From: Phycisphaerae bacterium
Lineage (GTDB): Bacteria > Planctomycetota > Phycisphaerae > Phycisphaerales > SM1A02
Reading direction: 5' to 3'
DNA length: 55,257 nt
Assembly (NCBI GenBank): GCA_016873335.1
Contig: VGXN01000006.1
Location: forward strand, 1-55,257
A program made the translations under genes and the position numbers. The notes under the pieces were generated by a model, which worked only from the letters and a program-made list of their open reading frames with translations, did not search any database and had not been told where the DNA came from. Below are positions 48,796 through 55,257 of the stretch, piece after piece (position 1 is the stretch's first letter; each line of letters starts with the position of its first letter).

Positions 48796-51272
48796 TCGAC
48801 ACGCCGGCACAGATGCCCTCTCTGCACCGCGTGGCGCGTGCGACTCTGATCGGGCTCGGCGTGCTCGCGATCTTCTTCTTCATCGACCACGAGATCGCTC
48901 TCTTAGGCGCAAGTCTTCCATGGGCGGTCCACGATGCCGCGCTGATACTGACCGAGTTCGGTGAGGGACAGTGGATCATCGTGCCATCCGTGGTGCTCTT
49001 CGTGTACGGCTGGCGAACGGGGCGCGACAATCTTGCGCGCTGGGCATTCCTGCTGGGCGTGACCGTTGCCGTCTCTGGTGGGCTCGCGAACGCGCTGAAA
49101 TTTGTGTTCGGGCGCTTGCGTCCCGCTGCGTTCATCTCCGGTGATCTCAGCGGTTTCGAGTGGTTCGAGAAGGGATGGGTTCGGTCATCCTTTCCGAGTG
49201 GACATGCAACGACCGCCGCGGCCGCTTCACTGGTGCTTGCGATCTGGTTCCCCAAACTGCGATGGCCGATCATGATGGCGGGTGTGGCGATCGCCGCCAC
49301 TCGCATCGTCCTCGAGGCGCATTACCTGACCGATGTGGTCGCGGGCTGGCTGCTTGGTGCAGGCTGCGTGGTGACTGCGCTCTGGATCTGGTGGAAAGTG
49401 CATCCACCTTCGGTGCCACGCGCGATGGATGCGGGCTGGCCGCGATCGCCGACCGCAATCGCGTGGACGGCAATCGCGGCGGGAACGCTGCTGCGCGTGC
49501 TCGTGGGCGTGTCGCTGCCGCTTGGCATCGACGAGGCGTATGAAGTCGGCGCATGCCAGTCGGTCACGCTCTCCGGGTTCGATCACCCGCCGCTCGTCTA
49601 TCTGCTCGCGCGCGTCGGGCTCGCGCTCTGTGGCAGCGGTCCCGTGGAGGCAATTTGGATTCGCCTCCCCTTCATCCTCCTCTTCGCGTTCACCACCTGG
49701 ATGGCATGGCGCACGGCACGCCTGTTGTTTTCGCCGCAGGCTGGCGCGTGGACCGCAGTGCTGCTGAATCTCTCGGCACTCTTTGCGGTGGCACTTGGCG
49801 GTTGGGCGCTGCCCGATGGACCGCTGCTCGCGGCGCTGATGGTGATGGCGTGGGCGCTTGCTCGCGGCGGCGTGCTCGGCGCAGTGCAGATTGAGGGTGT
49901 CCGACCATGGAGCGCGTGGACAACGTGGATCATCGCGGGCGCGGCGCTCGGTGTCGCGGGGCTCGCCAAATACCAAGCCGCACTTGCAGGGCTTGGCGTG
50001 CTGCTGTTCCTGCTTTCCACGCGCGAGGGACGCCAACTTCTGCGCCATCCTGCGCCGTGGATCGGCGCCGCGACTGCGCTCGCAGTGACAAGTCCAGTGC
50101 TCATCTGGAACGCGATGAATGATTGGGCTTCCTTCCGATTCCAGGGCGCGCGAGCGGCCACGGACGGCGGCTTCCATCCCCTTCGCGTCCTTGAGTCGCT
50201 TGGTGCGCAGGCGGGGATCATTCTGCCGTGGATCTGGGCCCCACTCCTGTTCGAGGTAGTGAAGGCGCTGCGGCGCGGTCCACACGCAGGCACGCAGGCA
50301 CGGTCGACATGGTTCTTTGCGTGCATGACCCTTGTGCCCGTCACCACATTTCTCCTGATTGCTGCGTGGAGTCCGAAGGGGCTCCCCCACTGGGCCGCGA
50401 TCGGATACCTGTTCGCGTTCCCGCTGCTTGGTCTCGCCACAGCGCACGAGCTCGCTCATGGCAAGCGCGCACTGGTGCGCAACTGGCTGGTGTTCTCGGC
50501 GGTCGTCCTTCTTGTGGTTGTGCCGATCGGTGTCTCGCAGGCGGCGAACGGATGGGTGCAGCGCACCATCCCAGCGGCCGCTGCCATGAAGGATCCGACG
50601 CTTGAGGCGCTGCCTTGGAACGCCATCCGCACTTTCGTGGTACGGCGAGCGAGCGAACGCGCGGCGTTTGCGGCGAGTCAGCCGCCGTTCGTGCCGCCCC
50701 CCGCGGTGTACACGCTCGGCGCACAGGCGGGCGATGCGGCGACTGATGTTCCCTGCACCGACGAGATGCCGACAGCGCTGCCGCCCCTCTCCCCCGTCCA
50801 GGATGTGCTCGCGCCGCCGCCGCCAGCGCCGTCCACGTGGGAGCGCAAGCCGCCGAAGGTGACGCGGCCGCCCCGCGCGCCCGATCCGCAGCCACCGCTG
50901 CCCGAGTTGGACGCGGACATCCTCGTGCGCTGCGGCGATGAAGGAGTGGCGCGAGACAGGTTCTTCGCAGCCGCGATCAACTGGCGTGATGCGGGAAAGT
51001 TGGCCACAGCGCTGCACGGCACGAACATCGATGTGGCGTGCCTCAGCAGCGACGCACGACAGTTCGGATGGCTGCACCGCGACCGCGATCTCGTCGGACG
51101 CGATGCGCTGCTCTTCGTGACGAGCGATCAGGTCGATGGAGCGATGCGCGACCTCGCACCGCGCTTCGCATCACTCACGCCAATCGCGGTCATTCGCCTC
51201 AATCGTGGCAGCAGCATCGCGCAGACACTCACGGTCCTGTGCGCGATCGACTACAGCGGGAACGACAGCTAG
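48792..51272 (+). CDS. Fusion protein: PAP2 lipid phosphatase + ArnT/PMT-type glycosyltransferase + C-terminal soluble domain
   Basis: 826 aa from MIDTPAQMPSLHR. Residues about 20-210 are a membrane PAP2 phosphatase with all three motifs: KFVFGRLRP (about 103), SSFPSGHATT (about 132) and RIVLEAHYLTDVVAG (about 171). Residues about 225-610 are a polyprenyl-phosphate-sugar-dependent glycosyltransferase (GT-C, ArnT/PMT_2 type) with LGIDEAYEVGA (about 244) and GFDHPPLVYLLARVG (about 262). Pro-rich residues about 650-720 link to a globular C-terminal domain (about 725-826) with no motif I recognise. One chain could dephosphorylate a lipid and glycosylate it. It is coupled to the Spinster-like transporter and its stop overlaps the convergent stop of the next gene (shared CTAG). 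Confidence 0.85.
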   Translation: MIDTPAQMPSLHRVARATLIGLGVLAIFFFIDHEIALLGASLPWAVHDAALILTEFGEGQWIIVPSVVLFVYGWRTGRDNLARWAFLLGVTVAVSGGLANALKFVFGRLRPAAFISGDLSGFEWFEKGWVRSSFPSGHATTAAAASLVLAIWFPKLRWPIMMAGVAIAATRIVLEAHYLTDVVAGWLLGAGCVVTALWIWWKVHPPSVPRAMDAGWPRSPTAIAWTAIAAGTLLRVLVGVSLPLGIDEAYEVGACQSVTLSGFDHPPLVYLLARVGLALCGSGPVEAIWIRLPFILLFAFTTWMAWRTARLLFSPQAGAWTAVLLNLSALFAVALGGWALPDGPLLAALMVMAWALARGGVLGAVQIEGVRPWSAWTTWIIAGAALGVAGLAKYQAALAGLGVLLFLLSTREGRQLLRHPAPWIGAATALAVTSPVLIWNAMNDWASFRFQGARAATDGGFHPLRVLESLGAQAGIILPWIWAPLLFEVVKALRRGPHAGTQARSTWFFACMTLVPVTTFLLIAAWSPKGLPHWAAIGYLFAFPLLGLATAHELAHGKRALVRNWLVFSAVVLLVVVPIGVSQAANGWVQRTIPAAAAMKDPTLEALPWNAIRTFVVRRASERAAFAASQPPFVPPPAVYTLGAQAGDAATDVPCTDEMPTALPPLSPVQDVLAPPPPAPSTWERKPPKVTRPPRAPDPQPPLPELDADILVRCGDEGVARDRFFAAAINWRDAGKLATALHGTNIDVACLSSDARQFGWLHRDRDLVGRDALLFVTSDQVDGAMRDLAPRFASLTPIAVIRLNRGSSIAQTLTVLCAIDYSGNDS

Positions 51273-52672
51273 AGGTTCGCGACTGCCCAACCGGGGCGAG
51301 GTGCGCGCCGCAGCATGCGGCTCGCGACAGGACTGTTCGTGAACGCGCATCGTTCCGAGTCGAACATCAGTTCCTTGCCGGGATCGAGCGCACTGACCGC
51401 CCCGATGGACAGGCTCTCACAGAGTCGCCCTCCCTTCTCGAAGCGCGAGACACATGCATCCTTCTTTCCCGCAAGACATGCATCCACCCAGTCATGCCAG
51501 TGATTCGATGCGCCGAGATCTTCCGTCGGCAGATCGACTGGCTTGCCATCGACGAACACACGCGACCACGCATACTCGATCGGGAACCAGAGCACGCCCT
51601 TGTCGCCGACAGCGATCACACCGCCATCACCTTTCACGACTTCCTCCCCAGTCTTGCCGCCTTCCCAACCCTCGGGCAGACCAAGCGCACGGAAATCGGG
51701 TAGCCGTCCACCATCGAACCAGTGCAACTTCAACCCATTCGGTCCCGTCTTGGGTCCGGGCGCGTAGGTCACGATGACCGTCTCACGCTCCGGGTACTGA
51801 TCGCTCGTCGCCTTCTCCGGATCGCAGCGCACGGAGAGGGGCATCCCCAGTTCCAACTCATAGAACGGCACATCGACTATGTGGCAGCCCATGTCGCCAA
51901 ATGCACCCGTTCCCCAGTCGATCGTGCCGCGCCAGTTGAACGGTGTGTAGCCGTCCTTGTAGGGACGCTCCGGGGACACCCCCAGGAACAAATCCCACGA
52001 CAGCCACTCGGGAATCGGATCGCTGCCCGGCGGACGGTTGCCGCCCTGCGGCCACCAGCCTGCCGGGCGATTCGTCCACCCATAGATGTCGCTGATGCGC
52101 CCCACAACACCTTCCCGAAACAGTTTCGCACCGTATCGCCGCCACTTTGTCGCGATCCGCTGCGTTCCCATCTGCGTCACGATGTGCGGCTTCGACGCGG
52201 CCACTTCGGCAAGCCGGCGGTTCTCCCACGCGCCATGCGCGAGCGGCTTCTGGCAATACACATGCTTGCCCATGTTCATCGCGGTCATCGAGATCGCCGC
52301 ATGCATGTGGTCGGGCGTGCTCACGACAACCGCATCAAAGCTCCTCTCCATCGACGCGAACAGTTCCCGCCAATCGGCGAATGCCTTCACATGTGGGAAC
52401 CGTGGCGGCACTGGCTTGCCCTCCTTGTCCTTCGTGCCGAGCTGCCACGCATCGAGCGCACGGCGATCGACATCACACAGCGCCACAATCTCCACCATCG
52501 GATGCGAAGCGACCGCACGGAGGTCATCATTGCCCATCCCACCACAGCCGATCTTCGCCACACGCAGTTTGCTGTTGCTTTGTGGACGCTGCCGCGAGAG
52601 TCGCGTCACGGCCTTGAATGAGATCGGCGCCGCGAGCGAAGCGAGAACGAAATCACGTCGTGAAATGGTCAT
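51269..52672 (-). CDS. Gfo/Idh/MocA family oxidoreductase with Tat signal
   Basis: 467 aa from MTISRRDFVLASLAAP, a twin-arginine signal (SRRDF). Rossmann N-terminal domain: VAKIGCGGMGND, VALCDVD, VVVSTPDHMHAAISMTAMNMGKHVYCQKPLAH (the EKP-type motif reads QKP). C-terminal domain: TIDWGTGAFGDMGCHIVDVPF and SNHWHDWVDACL. NAD(P)-dependent sugar or polyol oxidoreductases of this exported type are abundant in planctomycetes. No catalytic partner gene adjoins. Confidence 0.92.
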   Translation of the reverse strand: MTISRRDFVLASLAAPISFKAVTRLSRQRPQSNSKLRVAKIGCGGMGNDDLRAVASHPMVEIVALCDVDRRALDAWQLGTKDKEGKPVPPRFPHVKAFADWRELFASMERSFDAVVVSTPDHMHAAISMTAMNMGKHVYCQKPLAHGAWENRRLAEVAASKPHIVTQMGTQRIATKWRRYGAKLFREGVVGRISDIYGWTNRPAGWWPQGGNRPPGSDPIPEWLSWDLFLGVSPERPYKDGYTPFNWRGTIDWGTGAFGDMGCHIVDVPFYELELGMPLSVRCDPEKATSDQYPERETVIVTYAPGPKTGPNGLKLHWFDGGRLPDFRALGLPEGWEGGKTGEEVVKGDGGVIAVGDKGVLWFPIEYAWSRVFVDGKPVDLPTEDLGASNHWHDWVDACLAGKKDACVSRFEKGGRLCESLSIGAVSALDPGKELMFDSERCAFTNSPVASRMLRRAPRPGWAVANL

Positions 52673-52723
52673 GCGTGTAGTGGACACGAAAGTCAGCCCC
52701 GATGCGAGGGGCATGCCTGCGAT

Positions 52724-52729
52724 TACACT
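52724..52729 (+). promoter_or_regulatory. Leaderless promoter -10 element for the kup leader ORF
   Basis: TACACT ends 6 nt before the GTG at 52736. Transcription would start at or next to that GTG rather than at the kup ATG 47 nt downstream. Confidence 0.4.
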
Positions 52730-52735
52730 GCAGCC

Positions 52736-52786
52736 GTGGGCATGTGGGCGGCGGGCAGTCAGCCGCAATCCTGCCCCGCAGCATGA
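52736..52786 (+). CDS. Possible 16-codon leader peptide coupled to kup
   Basis: GTG start, peptide VGMWAAGSQPQSCPAA, then TGA at 52784-52786 overlapping the kup ATG (52783-52785) as ATGA. There is no Shine-Dalgarno before kup itself, so kup could be translated by termination-reinitiation from this leader. No run of regulatory codons is evident. Too short to judge by composition. Confidence 0.35.
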   Translation: MGMWAAGSQPQSCPAA

Positions 52787-54735
52787 GCGCCATCGATTCC
52801 CCAGTATCGCCCACGGATGGGCACGCCAGCGCGACCGCGAAGTTGAAGGCTGGCGTCGTTCTTGCGGCCGTCGGCATCGTCTTTGGGGACATCGGCACGA
52901 GCCCGCTGTATGCGCTGCGTGCCGGATTCCTGCTGCCCGGTCAGGACACAGTGAGCGCAGAGGCGGTCTCGGAGCCGCTGATCTACGGACTCATCAGCGT
53001 CTTCTTTTGGACGCTCGTGCTCGTCATCGGCGTCAAGTATGTGCTGTTCATCCTCCGCGCGGACAACCGAGGTGAGGGCGGCATCTTTGCCCTGCTGTCG
53101 CTGCTGCCGACTCGTCAAGAGGGCAGCGTCTTTGGACTGCCCAAACGCTGGTTCATCCTTGGCATCGTGGGTGCGGCGCTTCTGTATGCGGATGGCCTGA
53201 TTACCCCCGCGATCAGTGTGCTCTCCGCGCTTGAGGGTCTGAAGGAGTTGCAGTCCTCCGAGCATCGGGCTGAGCCGCTCTTCTCGACCGAGGTGATCAT
53301 GCTGATGGCGCTGGTGGTGCTGTTCGGACTCTTTCTCATTCAGCGCAAGGGCACGGCGTTCATCGGCTTCCTGTTTGGTCCCGTGATGCTGGTGTGGTTC
53401 CTGACGCTCGGGGTGCTCGGCGCGGTCAGCATCGTGAAGACACCCCAGATTCTTGAGGCGCTCAACCCAATCCACATCGTGGAAGTCTTTCGCGGATCGT
53501 TCGCCGCTGCCATCATTGTCGTCAGTGCCGTCATGCTCTGCATCACGGGCGGCGAAGCCCTCTACGCAGATCTCGGCCATTTTGGGCGGAAATCCATTGG
53601 TGCCGCGTGGTACTTCATCGTGATGCCGGGTCTCTTCCTGAACTATCTCGGTCAGGGTGCGCTGCTGCTTCGAACCCCTGAGGCCATCGTGAATCCGTTC
53701 TTCCAGCTCGTCCCCGAGTGGGGCATCGGCCCCATGGTGATCCTTGCGACCGCCGCGGCGATCATCGCCAGCCAAGCGATCATCACAGGCATGTTCGCAC
53801 TGACGCACGCCGCGATCCAGCTCGGACTCATGCCTCGACTGCGGGTCATCCACACGTCCGAGCATGGCTCGCAGGTGTATGTGCCATTGATGAACGGCAT
53901 CGCAGTCGTGCTCGTCTGCCTCATCGTGGTGATCTTCCAGACATCGGAACGTCTCTCCTACGCCTATGGCCTTGCCGTTGCGCTCGACATGGGACTTGTT
54001 GCCGTGCTGTTCGCAGTGCTGATGAAACGCCACCGTGGATGGGGCGCCGTGCGACTCACCGCATTCCTTGGCATCTTCTTCACGCTCGATCTCGTCTTCA
54101 TCATCGCCAACATGTTCAAGATCCCCAAGGGTGGTTGGCTCACGCTGCTGATTGCGGCCACGACCTGCTACGTCATCTTCACGTGGATCCGCGGGCGAAA
54201 GATCATGGTGGAGCGCTACGCGCGGCAGACCCTCGACTTCACTCATCTCGTCAACAGTCTGCAGACGCACCCCTTGCCTCGAGTCTCGGGCACGGCAGTC
54301 TTCCTCACGCAGCAGCAGGCAGGCGTGCCGCCAACCTTGCTGCATCACATCAAGCACAACAAGGTGCTCCACGAGAAAGTCGTCATCATGACGGTGCAAA
54401 CTGTTGCGGTGCCCTTCGTTGAGCCTGAGAATCAAGTGGAGGTCGCGGAACAGTCGGATGGATTCTGGACGGTTGCTGCCACCAATGGATTCCTTCAGTC
54501 CGCCGATGTTCCGCGACTCATGCGACTTGCGGGAGAGCAAGGACTCGAAACACACGAGGGCAGCACGACCTACTTCCTTGGCAGGAACATTCTGTCGCCG
54601 CGCGGTCGATCGGCGATGCCGGGCTTCCAGAAGCGGCTGTTCTGCACGCTCGCTCAGATCAGTTCAAGCAATCCCTTGTACTTCTCGATCCCGCCTGGGC
54701 GCATGATCGAACTCGGCGTTCAAGTGGACATCTGA
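52783..54735 (+). CDS. kup: KUP family potassium uptake protein
   Basis: 650 aa from MSAIDSPVSPTDG. A proton-coupled potassium importer with twelve membrane helices in the first about 460 residues, hallmark GIVFGDIGTSPLYALRAGF near 30-48, YADGLITPAISVLSALEGL and GGEALYADLGHFGRKSI, then a cytoplasmic C-terminal domain (about 480-650). Length is normal. It may be translationally coupled to a 16-codon leader. Confidence 0.95.
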   Translation: MSAIDSPVSPTDGHASATAKLKAGVVLAAVGIVFGDIGTSPLYALRAGFLLPGQDTVSAEAVSEPLIYGLISVFFWTLVLVIGVKYVLFILRADNRGEGGIFALLSLLPTRQEGSVFGLPKRWFILGIVGAALLYADGLITPAISVLSALEGLKELQSSEHRAEPLFSTEVIMLMALVVLFGLFLIQRKGTAFIGFLFGPVMLVWFLTLGVLGAVSIVKTPQILEALNPIHIVEVFRGSFAAAIIVVSAVMLCITGGEALYADLGHFGRKSIGAAWYFIVMPGLFLNYLGQGALLLRTPEAIVNPFFQLVPEWGIGPMVILATAAAIIASQAIITGMFALTHAAIQLGLMPRLRVIHTSEHGSQVYVPLMNGIAVVLVCLIVVIFQTSERLSYAYGLAVALDMGLVAVLFAVLMKRHRGWGAVRLTAFLGIFFTLDLVFIIANMFKIPKGGWLTLLIAATTCYVIFTWIRGRKIMVERYARQTLDFTHLVNSLQTHPLPRVSGTAVFLTQQQAGVPPTLLHHIKHNKVLHEKVVIMTVQTVAVPFVEPENQVEVAEQSDGFWTVAATNGFLQSADVPRLMRLAGEQGLETHEGSTTYFLGRNILSPRGRSAMPGFQKRLFCTLAQISSSNPLYFSIPPGRMIELGVQVDI

Positions 54736-54772
54736 GAGCGCAACCGCGGTTGGACGCGCGCGCGGACGCGAT

Positions 54773-54778
54773 TACCAT
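54773..54778 (+). promoter_or_regulatory. Leaderless promoter -10 element of the Sel1-repeat lipoprotein gene
   Basis: TACCAT ends 7 nt before the ATG at 54786, the same hexamer and spacing as tpiA on the other strand. Confidence 0.45.
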
Positions 54779-54785
54779 CCGCAGC

Positions 54786-55257
54786 ATGGGTGGAATGCCC
54801 CACATTTCCCCGCCCCGCCTGCGGTCCGCCGCATGGACCCTGGTCACCATCGTCGGCACAACGCTGTTCGCTTGCTCCAAGCAACCACCCTTGGCACCCG
54901 CGGATCTGTTCGCGCAGGCGCAGGCGCAGGAGGAGGGCACCACCGGTCCTGCCAACATCGATGCGGCGGTGATCCTGTACGAGCGCTCCGCAGAGGGCGG
55001 CAATCTGGGCGCCATGCAGCGACTCGTTGCGCTTCACCGCAGCGGTTGGAACGGCAAGCCGCCCAACCGGGTCGCGCTGCAGCGTTGGCTCGGAGAGGCG
55101 GCAAAGCTCGGTGACGGGGAATGTGCGCTCGAACTTGCAGGCATGATTGCGCGGGGCAATGGCATCTCGACGGACGAGGCGGATGCGACCCGTTGGTACC
55201 GACTTGCTGCCGAAGCCGGCAGCATCGAGGGCGCACTGCGCTACGGTCTCCGTCTCG
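54786..55257 (+). CDS. Sel1-like repeat lipoprotein, 3'-truncated by the window edge
   Basis: At least 157 aa; the frame is open to the last base. Lipoprotein signal with lipobox TLFAC (Cys30). From about residue 58 there are Sel1-like (TPR-related) repeats: AVILYERSAEGGNLGAMQRL, ALQRWLGEAAKLGDGECALEL and DATRWYRLAAEAGSIEGALRY. Such repeats mediate protein contacts; a specific role cannot be stated. TACCAT 7 nt before the ATG supports the start. Confidence 0.8.
   Translation, partial: MGGMPHISPPRLRSAAWTLVTIVGTTLFACSKQPPLAPADLFAQAQAQEEGTTGPANIDAAVILYERSAEGGNLGAMQRLVALHRSGWNGKPPNRVALQRWLGEAAKLGDGECALELAGMIARGNGISTDEADATRWYRLAAEAGSIEGALRYGLRL

Noticed and set aside
49227-51077. 616-codon open frame antisense to the PAP2-glycosyltransferase gene
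   Set aside because: Same shadow effect: Arg/His-rich, no motifs, fully covered by a gene with clear PAP2 and GT-C motifs.
52759-54555. 598-codon open frame antisense to kup
   Set aside because: It mirrors a well-conserved potassium transporter, is rich in His/Arg/Asp without any family resemblance, and is the expected shadow in G+C-rich DNA.
1-55257. CRISPR arrays, tRNA/rRNA genes, insertion sequences, prophage
   Set aside because: No regularly spaced palindromic repeats, cloverleaf-like segments in gaps, transposase motifs or integrase genes were seen by eye. A covariance-model scan would be needed to exclude small RNAs.

Overview
The window is a G+C-rich chromosomal segment that most resembles a planctomycete of the class Phycisphaerae. 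The evidence is the mix of families: a secreted protein ending in a dockerin-like DxNxDG...NGTDLxxLLxxWG pair, DUF1080 proteins, a Tat-exported Gfo/Idh/MocA oxidoreductase, a prepilin-like protein with an Ala-Phe cleavage site, a eukaryotic-type UDP-sugar pyrophosphorylase and DUF2934. This is inferred from gene content; there is no rRNA in the window. I saw no tRNA, insertion sequence, phage gene or CRISPR array. It reads as ordinary chromosomal backbone with short intergenic gaps and many 4-bp stop/start overlaps.

Layout. 1-8836 (+) is the 3' half of a type II secretion operon in the order K-L-M-N/C-D, followed by a beta-propeller lipoprotein. 8852-13741 (-) holds an acidic low-complexity protein and a large exported PQQ-propeller protein. 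13866-25334 is mostly housekeeping: LEA14-like lipoprotein, polyphosphate kinase, a PTPS-III-type pterin enzyme, phosphohexomutase, dapA, a Nudix hydrolase, pdxJ, phoU, a UAP1-like pyrophosphorylase, recJ and adenylate kinase. 25382-28609 (-) is tpiA-secG-yicC-PDZ protein. 28659-35591 holds alaS, an ABC-2 exporter and acs. 35604-39064 holds a pseudopilin, the dockerin protein, a 465-bp gap with a 12-bp tandem repeat, and a minimal HD-GYP protein overlapping a sigma region-4 fragment. 39151-42776 (+) is a serine operon: DUF1015, SerA-like, SerC. 42777-47451 holds two DUF1080 proteins, a DUF2934 protein, a flavin reductase, SthA and a SYLF lipoprotein. 47572-55257 holds a Spinster-like MFS protein, a PAP2-glycosyltransferase fusion, a Gfo/Idh/MocA oxidoreductase, a Kup potassium transporter and the start of a Sel1-repeat lipoprotein.

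Four observations stand out. (1) Fifteen first genes of transcription units have a TAnnnT hexamer exactly 6 or 7 nt before the start codon, the signature of leaderless transcription; in the 17-bp pdxJ/phoU gap one 7-bp element does this for both strands. (2) The GspL-like and GspN/C-like secretion proteins end in the same roughly 48-residue tail, which no standard T2SS domain explains. (3) The SerA homologue in the serine operon has lost all three catalytic residues and sits beside a DUF1015 protein carrying a DGHHR motif. (4) An HD-GYP gene overlaps a stand-alone sigma region-4 gene with an acidic recognition helix.

Starts were chosen by signal peptide, family N-terminus, overlap coupling and the TAnnnT rule. 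Where two starts are possible this is stated.
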